A stretch of DNA of 6,211 nucleotides from assembly GCA_016200035.1 (NCBI GenBank), contig JACQFM010000047.1, forward strand, positions 1 to 6,211. Direction: 5' to 3'. Below are positions 1-5,197 of the stretch, piece by piece. Under the pieces are notes generated by a model. That model had not been told where the DNA came from and did no database searches. It saw only the letters and a program-made list of their open reading frames with translations. The DNA comes from Nitrososphaerota archaeon (GTDB lineage Archaea > Thermoproteota > Nitrososphaeria > Nitrososphaerales > Nitrosopumilaceae). Position numbers and translations under genes: made by a program. Each line of letters opens with the position of its first letter. The stretch's first letter is position 1.

Positions 1-1127
1 GCCTGCACACTTGTAATTACAATATCTTCTCCAATTGATTTTGCAGAAGCCAAGTTACCATATGCGTCCTCTACCTTTATTGTGACCTCACAAAGTGCAT
101 CAGAGCCACCAGAAATTGAATCAAGCCTGTAATCTTTGATTCTTACTTTTACTATCTCACCGGTTATCTTTTGAATTGCGTTTATTGATGCATCTACTGG
201 GCCAACACCGTAGTCCGTACCGATAAAATCTTTCCCCTCGATGTTTAATTTTACAAACGCATATGGCATGTTGCCAATTCCAGTGGATACTGAAAATCCT
301 TTGAGATGTACTAGTCTCTTAAGACTTGGCTGTTGCATGACTTCACCAGCAATTGAAAGTAGCTCAACATCGGTAACATGCTTTCCCTGATCACCAAGGA
401 TTTTTACCCTTTCTAGAATTTCGTGCGTTTGTTCTCTTGTAGGTTGAATGCCATATTCTTCAAGCATAGCAGAGACTCCATGTGCACCAGCGTGCTTTCC
501 AACCTGAAACCATCTTGTTCGTCCAACAAGCTCAGGACTTATTGGTTCGTATGTCAAAGGATTGTTCAAGATCCCATGAGTATGTATTCCTGATTCATGA
601 CCAAATGCATTTTCACCAACTATAGCCTTGTTTGGTTGTACGTGAATGCCGACAATGTTTGACACATATCTTGATGTTTCGTATAGCAGCTTTGTGTTTA
701 TGTTAGTTTCAAATTTTTTGTCAAACTGTAAGCACTGTAACGCCATGACAAACTCCTCAAGTGATGCGTTTCCAGCCCTTTCTCCTATGCCATTTATAGT
801 AACATGTGCGCACTGCGCTCCAGCTTGTATCCCAGATATTGCATTTGCTACAGCAAGTCCAAAATCGTTGTGGCAATGAACACTTACAGGAAGTTTTGAG
901 GCTTCGATTGCATCCTTTGTTATTTCTGCCATATATGCTGGTGTAGAATATCCAACGGTGTCTGGAACATCTATCCTGTCTGCGCCTGCGCCTGCAACTT
1001 CCTTGAATACTTGTTTTAGATACTCTCTGTCTGTTCTAGTTGCGTCTTCTGCAGAAAACTCTATCTGGAGTCCTCTTCTGCAGAAAACTCTATCTGGAGT
1101 CCATGCGATTTGCCGTATTCTACCGCC
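1..1127 (-). pseudogene. leuA: LeuA C-terminal fragment, open in the other frame, no proper start
   Basis: This frame is open from just after TGA at 1130-1128 to the window edge, and it matches LeuA from about residue 127 onward. It contains EFSAEDATRTDREYLK, HCHNDFGLA, NGIGERAGNASLEE, NAFGHESGIHTHG and the regulatory domain. No ATG, GTG or TTG precedes the conserved region. The first in-frame ATG is at 932-930, about 40 codons into the homologous sequence, so independent translation of a working protein is unlikely. A -1 shift in the overlap (1127-1061) would join the two frames with a 10-residue insertion, but no convincing slippery heptamer was found there. Confidence 0.75.
1045..1102. repeat. 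Perfect 29-bp tandem duplication inside leuA
   Basis: The unit occupies 1045-1073 and again 1074-1102 with no mismatch, starting TCTTCTGCAG and ending TCTGGAGTCC on the plus strand. The flanking bases differ between the copies, so the repeat is exactly 29 bp. Since 29 is not a multiple of three, it shifts the leuA frame. The protein on both sides is normal LeuA, so the duplication is the only lesion visible in the gene. Confidence 0.97.
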
Positions 1128-1480
1128 TCAATTGCCTTTTCAAGAGCTTGTTCTCTTGTAAGTTTTAATTTGTATTTGAGATGAATATCTGAGGTTGCAA
1201 TAAAGGTATGGACATATTTTAGACCCGCCTTGATAGCTGCATCAATATCTTTTTTATCAGTTCTAGCCAATCCGCAAACCTCCGCACGTAAATTTGCAGT
1301 GGCTACGAGTTTGACACCTTGCATCTCGCCGTCGGAAACGATTGGAAATCCTGCTTCTATGGCATCAACGCCAAGAATATCAAGCTTTTTTGCTATGTTG
1401 AGCTTCTGCTCTGGAGTCAATGCTACTCCAGGTGTCTGCTCACCATCTCTTAATGTGGTATCAAATATTCTAACTTTCAT
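1061..1480 (-). CDS. leuA: LeuA N-terminal fragment (139 codons, ends at a premature stop)
   Basis: This is the part of leuA upstream of the frameshift. Residues 1-135 are genuine LeuA: the first strands of the TIM barrel, with DTTLRDGEQTPG and the HTFIATS segment. The final residues (EDSR) come from reading the second repeat copy in the wrong frame, and the TAG lies inside that copy. The fragment lacks HCHND and the dimer domain, so on its own it should have no synthase activity. The start is secure: ATG lies 5 nt after GGAGG, and the protein opens directly with the conserved first strand. Confidence 0.8.
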   Translation of the reverse strand: MKVRIFDTTLRDGEQTPGVALTPEQKLNIAKKLDILGVDAIEAGFPIVSDGEMQGVKLVATANLRAEVCGLARTDKKDIDAAIKAGLKYVHTFIATSDIHLKYKLKLTREQALEKAIEAVEYGKSHGLQIEFSAEEDSR

Positions 1481-1964
1481 CTACTCCTCCCCTTGGTAGT
1501 GCACAGATTCCGGTTCTTGCAATCTCTAAAATGCCATACCCTTTTACTAATTCCTCGAACGCGTCGATTCTATCTGGTGTTGCAGTAATTTCTATCATGA
1601 TGGATGACTTTCTTACATCATGAACTTTACACTGAAAAGCATTTGCTAGGTTCATTATTTCCATGCTCTCTGATGGTTTGCTTACTTTTATTTTCATAAG
1701 GACAAGTTCTCTGTACACACTCATCTTCTCATCTAGACGCTTTACCTCAATTGTATCAATCATCTTGTCAAGCTGTTTCATGATCTGAGTTACCTGTTTA
1801 TCATCACCGATTGTAGTGATAGTCATTCTTGAAAATTCAGGATTTTCAGTTACTCCAACTGAAATACTGTCTATGTTGAAATTTCTTGCCCTAAACAAAT
1901 TTGTGACTTTGAATAACACTCCAGGTTTATTCTCGACAAGTACTGAAAGTATGGCCCACATCAT
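1470..1964 (-). CDS. ilvN: Acetolactate (acetohydroxyacid) synthase small, regulatory subunit
   Basis: IlvN (IlvH type) is the regulatory subunit that stimulates the catalytic subunit IlvB and in this family confers valine feedback inhibition. Its 164 residues equal the usual length. Residues about 3-78 form an ACT domain: ILSVLVENKPGVLFKV, NFNIDSISVG, then EFSRMTITTIGDDKQV. Asn12 and Gly15 in the first loop and the Asn-Ile-Asp at 30-32 match effector-site positions known from E. coli IlvH, so feedback control looks intact. Residues about 85-157 form the C-terminal small-subunit domain (RELVLMKIKVS, DAFEELV, LEIARTGICALPRG). The gene starts 9 bp after the ilvB stop with ATGATG, so one of two adjacent Met codons is used; upstream there is only a weak AGGG. 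Its 3' end overlaps leuA by 11 bp. Confidence 0.95.
   Translation of the reverse strand: MMWAILSVLVENKPGVLFKVTNLFRARNFNIDSISVGVTENPEFSRMTITTIGDDKQVTQIMKQLDKMIDTIEVKRLDEKMSVYRELVLMKIKVSKPSESMEIMNLANAFQCKVHDVRKSSIMIEITATPDRIDAFEELVKGYGILEIARTGICALPRGGVDES
1484..1492 (-). promoter_or_regulatory. Strong Shine-Dalgarno of leuA within the ilvN 3' end
   Basis: The minus strand reads GGGGAGGAG, with GGAGG ending 5 nt before the leuA ATG at 1480. These bases also encode the last Arg-Gly-Gly of IlvN. This fixes the leuA start and fits translational coupling of leuA to ilvN. Confidence 0.75.
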
Positions 1965-1973
1965 ATATCCCTA

Positions 1974-3662
1974 TTATGATGGTAGTATCATATCCTTTAG
2001 AGGAGTGCCAGGGGCCACAAATGGCAAAACATCCTCCTCTGGGTCTATTGGGATGTCAATTACTGTGGCTACATCACTTTTGAGAGCAGTTTTGACTGCG
2101 TTTCCAACCTCCTCAACGGACTGTGCCCTTATCCCCTGAGCCCCATAAGCTTCTGCTACTTTGACGTAATCAGGACAGTTTTTGAGATCTATTCCTATCA
2201 TTCGCCTGTTGTAAAATGTTCGTTGCCATTGGGCTACCATTCCAAGTGAGAAATTATTCATCACAAAGACAATGACAGGCAAATTATCCAAAACTGATAC
2301 AGCAAGGGAATTTTCTGTCATGTTAAAGCTGCCTTCACCAGCTATATCTAAAACTGGAACTCCAGGCTTGGCTGCTTTTGCACCAATAGAAGCAGGAAAT
2401 CCCCACCCCATGGTACCAAGTCCAGTAGAGCTAAAGAATGTGCCCGGTTGAATTACATCAAAGAAGAGCGATGCCCACATTTGATGTTGGCCAACTTCCG
2501 TAGTTACAATTGATTGATGGGGTAAAACTTCTCTTAATTTACGTAATACCTTTGCAGCAGCAAGTGGATGATCAGGTATTTTCAAGTTTTCTTTAAAGTA
2601 TTCTTTTGTTTCCTTTACTCTTTTTAACCACGGATAATCACCATTTCTTTTGATAGCCTTCTGAATCAGCATTTTTACCATAATCCTCAATGATGCCTTT
2701 ACATCTCCTACTACGGCAACGTTTGTTGTCTGGTTCTTACCAATTTCTGCAGGATCCACATCCATGTGAATTATTTTCAATCTCTTTTCAAATTCTTCGA
2801 AAGTTCCTACTGATCTGTCAGAGAATCTCGAACCTGCGGCAAGTACACAGTCAGCCTCCACCATCATCTTATTTGCTTCAGCATGACCATGCATTCCAAT
2901 TGGTCCTAGTGAGAGAGGATGATTTTCTGGAAAGGAACCCTTACCTTTGAACGTTGTAACAACTGGGATCATGAGAAGCTCTGCAATAGATTGGAGTTCA
3001 GCAAATGCTCCTGAAATTATTACCCCTCCTCCCGCAAGAATAATTGGTCTTTCTGCCGAAAGCAGCATATCAATTGCGCGCTCAATTTCTCGGATGTCAG
3101 GATCCACCCACGGATGATATCCTCTTATCTTGATATTTTCTGGAAAGTTCATTTCAGCTTCGTTTTGTTGGACATCTTTTGGAATATCAATCAAAACAGG
3201 ACCAGGTCTGCCTGTTGCTGAAATGTAAAACGCTTTTTTTACTACTTCTGGGATTTCAGCAGGATCTTGTGGTTGAAAAGCATACTTTACTATAGGGTTT
3301 GATATTCCTATAATGTCACTTTCTTGAAATGCGTCTCTGCCTATCATCTTTGATGGAACCTGACCAGTCACCGCAATCATGGGAGCCGAGTCTGCTTGTG
3401 CTGTGGCAATTCCTGTAACTATGTTAGTCGCACCAGGACCTGATGTTGCAAAACATACACCAGGCCTTCTACTTACTCTGCCAAAACCATCAGCCATGTG
3501 AGCAGCGGACTGTTCATGTCTTACCAATATGTGACGTATGTTGCTTTTGTAAAGCTCATCATATATTGGCAAGTTTGCTCCACCGGGTAGTCCAAAGACT
3601 AGCTCAACTCCCTCCCTTTCAAGGGCAACCATTAAAGATCTAGCACCTGACATTTTCTCCAT
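1974..3662 (-). CDS. ilvB: Acetolactate (acetohydroxyacid) synthase catalytic subunit, TPP-dependent
   Basis: IlvB condenses two pyruvates to 2-acetolactate, or pyruvate with 2-oxobutyrate, using thiamine diphosphate, Mg2+ and normally FAD. The first domain has GARSLMVALEREGVELVFGLPGG, and HEQSAAHMADGFGR with the cofactor-activating Glu (about residue 50), then FATSGPGATN and FQESDIIGISNPIVKY. The central FAD/nucleotide-binding domain has RPIILAGGG and GSRFSDRS. The C-terminal TPP domain has VGQHQMWA, STGLGTMGWGFPA, GEGSFNMTEN, MNNFSLGMVAQWQ and FYNRRMIGIDL. The Mg2+-binding GDG is GEG here. The frame is open to a GTG at 3674, but that GTG is part of GGTGAT, which pairs with the 16S 3' end and lies 7 nt before the ATG at 3662. 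I therefore choose the ATG, giving 562 residues, a usual length. First gene of the ilvB-ilvN-leuA operon. Confidence 0.95.
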   Translation of the reverse strand: MEKMSGARSLMVALEREGVELVFGLPGGANLPIYDELYKSNIRHILVRHEQSAAHMADGFGRVSRRPGVCFATSGPGATNIVTGIATAQADSAPMIAVTGQVPSKMIGRDAFQESDIIGISNPIVKYAFQPQDPAEIPEVVKKAFYISATGRPGPVLIDIPKDVQQNEAEMNFPENIKIRGYHPWVDPDIREIERAIDMLLSAERPIILAGGGVIISGAFAELQSIAELLMIPVVTTFKGKGSFPENHPLSLGPIGMHGHAEANKMMVEADCVLAAGSRFSDRSVGTFEEFEKRLKIIHMDVDPAEIGKNQTTNVAVVGDVKASLRIMVKMLIQKAIKRNGDYPWLKRVKETKEYFKENLKIPDHPLAAAKVLRKLREVLPHQSIVTTEVGQHQMWASLFFDVIQPGTFFSSTGLGTMGWGFPASIGAKAAKPGVPVLDIAGEGSFNMTENSLAVSVLDNLPVIVFVMNNFSLGMVAQWQRTFYNRRMIGIDLKNCPDYVKVAEAYGAQGIRAQSVEEVGNAVKTALKSDVATVIDIPIDPEEDVLPFVAPGTPLKDMILPS

Positions 3663-3669
3663 AATTTTT

Positions 3670-3675
3670 ATCACC
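3670..3675 (-). promoter_or_regulatory. Likely ilvB ribosome-binding site (GGTGAT)
   Basis: GGTGAT can pair with AUCACC at the 3' end of archaeal 16S rRNA and sits 7 nt before the ATG at 3662-3660. It contains the alternative GTG start at 3674, which makes that GTG less likely as the real start. Confidence 0.5.
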
Positions 3676-3684
3676 GAGTAATCA

Positions 3685-3700
3685 GCTGTAATTTTACAGC
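3685..3700 (-). promoter_or_regulatory. Perfect inverted repeat (hairpin 2) in the ilvB leader
   Basis: The minus strand reads GCTGTAAAATTACAGC. GCTGTA pairs with TACAGC around an AAAT loop. It lies 9 nt upstream of the GGTGAT of ilvB and contains the stop codon of the short leader frame. No run of T follows it, so it is not a classical intrinsic terminator. A role in translation or RNA stability, or as a protein site on DNA, is possible but unproven. Confidence 0.5.
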
Positions 3701-3777
3701 ATCAGGTCGACTAGCAGTAAAATACTAGAAATGCTCGTCGATCCTCCTAACTTCAATTGCAGTCCATTCTTTTGCAT
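3694..3777 (-). CDS. Possible leader peptide rich in branched-chain residues (speculative)
   Basis: An open frame of 27 codons runs from ATG at 3777 to TAA at 3696-3694, just upstream of ilvB. Its last twelve residues read ISSILLLVDLML, eight of them Ile, Leu or Val; the whole has 8 Leu, 2 Ile and 1 Val. It spans hairpin 1 and stops inside hairpin 2, the kind of layout seen in ribosome-dependent attenuators of bacterial ilv and leu operons. Against it: the ATG has no Shine-Dalgarno and lies upstream of the start site predicted from the TATA box, and the internal AGGAGG (3748-3743) is followed by no ATG, GTG or TTG at normal distance. The nearest in-frame candidate is an ATT at 3732. It could be chance. 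Confidence 0.22.
   Translation of the reverse strand: MQKNGLQLKLGGSTSISSILLLVDLML
3704..3745 (-). promoter_or_regulatory. Long imperfect hairpin (hairpin 1) in the ilvB leader
   Basis: On the minus strand AGGATCGACGAGCA (3745-3732) pairs with TGCTAGTCGACCT (3716-3704): 12 base pairs with one bulged A and one G-A mismatch, around a 15-nt loop (3731-3717). A stem this long and G+C-rich is unusual in an A+T-rich intergenic region. It follows the predicted transcription start and precedes hairpin 2 by 3 nt. Its 5' arm takes in the end of an AGGAGG. It could be an RNA control element of ilvB, or an operator with two half-sites for a dimeric regulator. Confidence 0.5.
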
Positions 3778-3784
3778 CGATATA

Positions 3785-3800
3785 ATTTATAAATATTTCC
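3785..3800 (-). promoter_or_regulatory. BRE/TATA promoter of the ilvB-ilvN-leuA operon
   Basis: The minus strand reads GGAAATATTTATAAAT: a purine-rich BRE-like GGAAA followed by a near-consensus archaeal TATA box (TTTATAAAT, 3793-3785). With the usual spacing, transcription would start near 3760-3765, giving a leader of about 100 nt before the ilvB ATG. That is long for an archaeon and leaves room for the two hairpins. A second TATA-like stretch (TATATTTT, 3831-3824) could give a start near 3800. Confidence 0.55.
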
Positions 3801-3904
3801 AGAAAAAATGTATCAAATTATTGAAAATATACCAAATATATCATGATTATTTTAAAATTAATCCATCACTTAATGACAAAAACTTTTGATTTTTACTTGT
3901 TTTC

Positions 3905-3918
3905 ACAAAACTTAAACA
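3905..3918 (+). promoter_or_regulatory. Candidate promoter of the NTF2-like gene
   Basis: ACAAAACTTAAACA resembles a BRE followed by a weak TATA box. It lies about 27-30 bp before the TTG at 3944, so transcription would start within a few bases of the gene and the mRNA would be nearly leaderless. This fits the lack of a Shine-Dalgarno. TTTTAAAA at 3850-3857 is an alternative. Confidence 0.3.
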
Positions 3919-3943
3919 ACAATTACCACAAGCAAAGACAATT

Positions 3944-4348
3944 TTGTCAGACACCTCACAGATACTTGAGATAATTCATACCTTCTTTGAAGCAGGAAAA
4001 ACCAAGAATCTTGCACCATTAAGGGCAATACAGCTAGACGATCCTAGGTTTTCAAGCTATAGCGACGTTCCTCCATTTGAGCTCAAAGATTATGCAACAA
4101 CGATGGCATTACAGCAGCTAAGGTATGTCAGCATATCTGACTATGAATATGAGATTCTAAACCCACGAATAGATATCTTCAGTGATGCTGCTATAGTAAC
4201 ATTTCAGCTAAAGCAGACAGGTGTAATTGTTGATAACTATAGCTTTAGGGGTCAGCATCTTTCAATGCAAAGCAGGGCAACTTTTGTTTTAGTGAAATTA
4301 CCAAAGTGGAAGATTGTCCACATACACCTATCAAAGATTCCTGACTAG
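3944..4348 (+). CDS. NTF2-like / SnoaL-like domain protein, function unknown
   Basis: A 134-residue soluble protein without signal peptide or membrane segment. An N-terminal helix (ILEIIHTFFEAGKTKNLAPLRAIQ) is followed by alternating strands, ending with SRATFVLVKLPKWKIVHIHLSKIP. This is the order and C-terminal strand pattern of small SnoaL/DUF4440-type NTF2-like proteins, whose cone-shaped fold serves many enzymes and binding proteins; substrate and role cannot be told from sequence. The start is a TTG: upstream in frame there is only TGA at 3887 with no ATG or GTG between, and the first internal ATG would remove the N-terminal helix. No Shine-Dalgarno is visible. It is divergent from ilvB and converges on the LsrF-like gene, sharing CTAG as stop. 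Nothing links it functionally to either neighbour. Confidence 0.75.
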   Translation: MSDTSQILEIIHTFFEAGKTKNLAPLRAIQLDDPRFSSYSDVPPFELKDYATTMALQQLRYVSISDYEYEILNPRIDIFSDAAIVTFQLKQTGVIVDNYSFRGQHLSMQSRATFVLVKLPKWKIVHIHLSKIPD

Positions 4349-5166
4349 ACTGAGGTTGCTGTTTTTGTTGACTTTTCTGTGTTTTTGAGTTTGTTAAATA
4401 ACTCGTGCGCTTCTTTTACTGTTGCATTATCATGGACTATTGAGCGAACCGCTTTTATCATTGGCACTGGATAATCTGATTGCCAAATGTTTCTTCCCAT
4501 GTCTACGCCAACAGCACCTGCTTGCAATGCATCATATGTTAGTTGCAACGCGTCACGTTCATTTTCTAGTTTGGGCCCCCCGGCAATTATTACAGGAACT
4601 GGGCAGCTATCAACTACTTTTTCAAAGTTTTCACAATAGTATGTCTTGACAATATGTGCGCCAAACTCTGCGGCAATTCTACAAGAAAGTGAAAGGTATC
4701 GTGCATCGCGCTTTTCAAGCTCTTTGCCAACTGCAGTTACGGCAAGAACAGGTATGCCGTACTCTTCGCCTTCATCAACAAGCTTTGCCAGACTCACTAG
4801 AGATTCATGTTCATATTGGGCACCAACAAATATTGAGAGCGCAAGGGCAGTTGCATTAAGTCTAATAGCCTCTTTTATCGATGTAGTTATTTTTTCATTT
4901 GAAAGGTCTTTTCCCATAATGCTAGAACCACCTGAGACTCTTAGAACTATAGGTATTGGGAAATTTGCGTCAACAGACGTGCGTAGAACTCCTCGTGTAA
5001 GCATGAGAGAGTCAGCGTATGGCAAGAGCGGTTGAATTGTCTTGCGAGGTACCTCCAACCTCTCTGTTGGGCCAAGAAAATAGCCATGGTCGACAGCTAA
5101 CATCACTCCTCGCCCTGTCTCTGGCCTGATTATCCTTGCCAGACGATTCTTCATTCCCCAGTCCAT
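4345..5166 (-). CDS. LsrF-like class I aldolase/thiolase (DeoC/FbaB family), physiological substrate unclear
   Basis: A cytoplasmic TIM-barrel enzyme of 273 residues. It strongly resembles bacterial LsrF (3-hydroxy-5-phosphonooxypentane-2,4-dione thiolase, AI-2 breakdown): DWGMKNRLARI, VMLAVDHGYFLGPTERLE, ADSLMLTRGVLR, VGAQYEHESL, AEFGAHIVKTYYCENFE, CPVPVIIAGGPK, GAVGVDMGRNIWQSDYPV and MIKAVRSIVH. Lys174 in IVKTYY is the likely Schiff-base lysine, matching the catalytic lysine of LsrF. IAGG (194-197) and GVDMGRN (220-226) are likely phosphate-binding loops. It lacks the N-terminal extension of E. coli LsrF and ends in a polar Lys/Thr tail. No lsr transporter, kinase or repressor is nearby, so AI-2 breakdown is doubtful. 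The related archaeal AroA' (ADH synthase of the alternative aromatic route) is another possibility, but the opening DWGM and KTYY favour the LsrF branch. It starts 31 bp after the dehydrogenase stop, without a clear Shine-Dalgarno; the two may be co-transcribed. Confidence 0.85.
   Translation of the reverse strand: MDWGMKNRLARIIRPETGRGVMLAVDHGYFLGPTERLEVPRKTIQPLLPYADSLMLTRGVLRTSVDANFPIPIVLRVSGGSSIMGKDLSNEKITTSIKEAIRLNATALALSIFVGAQYEHESLVSLAKLVDEGEEYGIPVLAVTAVGKELEKRDARYLSLSCRIAAEFGAHIVKTYYCENFEKVVDSCPVPVIIAGGPKLENERDALQLTYDALQAGAVGVDMGRNIWQSDYPVPMIKAVRSIVHDNATVKEAHELFNKLKNTEKSTKTATSV
4359..4390 (+). terminator. Possible T-rich terminator of the NTF2-like gene
   Basis: Downstream of the plus-strand stop come three T runs (4362-4366, 4373-4376, 4382-4386), matching the oligo-T signals that end archaeal transcripts. 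The same bases encode the Lys/Thr-rich tail of the convergent LsrF-like protein. There is no clear hairpin. Confidence 0.3.
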
Positions 5167-5197
5167 ATTTTCTTAATTTTCAAAAAGAAGGGTTGCC

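Larger units (their letters stand above)
1..1480 (-). pseudogene. leuA: 2-isopropylmalate synthase, frame-shifted by a 29-bp tandem duplication, 3' end outside the window
   Basis: LeuA condenses acetyl-CoA with 2-oxoisovalerate, the first committed step of leucine synthesis in the cytoplasm. The ATG at 1480 overlaps the end of ilvN by 11 bp and follows a strong Shine-Dalgarno. If one copy of the duplication at 1045-1102 is ignored, the frame stays open for 483 codons to the window edge. It then carries DTTLRDGEQTPG (residues 7-18, metal and substrate site), HTFIATSDIHLKYK (91-104), the metal-binding HCHND (192-196), GERAGNASLEE (223-233), NAFGHESGIHTHG (281-293) and a C-terminal LeuA dimer/regulatory domain from about residue 385. 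Archaeal LeuA proteins are about 500-515 residues, so roughly 20-30 are missing beyond the edge. As read, translation ends after 139 codons at TAG 1063-1061. (R)-citramalate synthase is a close relative; the position behind ilvBN favours LeuA. Confidence 0.88.
3663..3943. other. Divergent intergenic region between ilvB and the NTF2-like gene
   Basis: About 280 bp separate the two divergent starts. The ilvB-proximal half (3663-3800) holds the operon promoter, both leader hairpins, the short leader frame and the ilvB ribosome-binding site. The other half (3800-3943) is very A+T-rich and holds only weak TATA-like elements. No RNA gene or further convincing ORF was found there. Confidence 0.7.

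Noticed and set aside
1061..1127. Programmed -1 frameshifting to rescue leuA
   Set aside because: A -1 shift would join the frames, but no good slippery heptamer or downstream structure was found, and an exact tandem duplication explains the break more simply.
646..1161. Plus-strand ORFs opposite leuA (646-879 and 958-1161)
   Set aside because: They lie wholly opposite the conserved LeuA coding frame, have no recognisable domain and no ribosome-binding site; they mirror the minus-strand gene.
1816..2139. Plus-strand ORF of 107 codons across the ilvN/ilvB junction
   Set aside because: It is antisense to two clear genes and low-complexity (Ser/Thr/Leu-rich), as expected for a shadow frame.
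3685..3700. Intrinsic terminator in the ilvB leader
   Set aside because: The hairpin is followed by GATTACTCGG, not by a T tract, on the transcribed strand.
3663..3800. T-box, known leucine riboswitch or tRNA-like element upstream of ilvB
   Set aside because: No T-box consensus, tRNA-like fold or known riboswitch core could be recognised, and T-boxes are not expected in archaea.
4646..5035. Plus-strand ORF of 129 codons opposite the LsrF-like gene
   Set aside because: The minus-strand frame is strongly conserved over the whole stretch; the plus-strand product matches no family I know.
5181..5192. Terminator between the dehydrogenase and the LsrF-like gene
   Set aside because: The minus strand has a short CTTTTTG stretch after the dehydrogenase stop, but it is a single T run without a hairpin and within a 31-bp gap; too weak to call.
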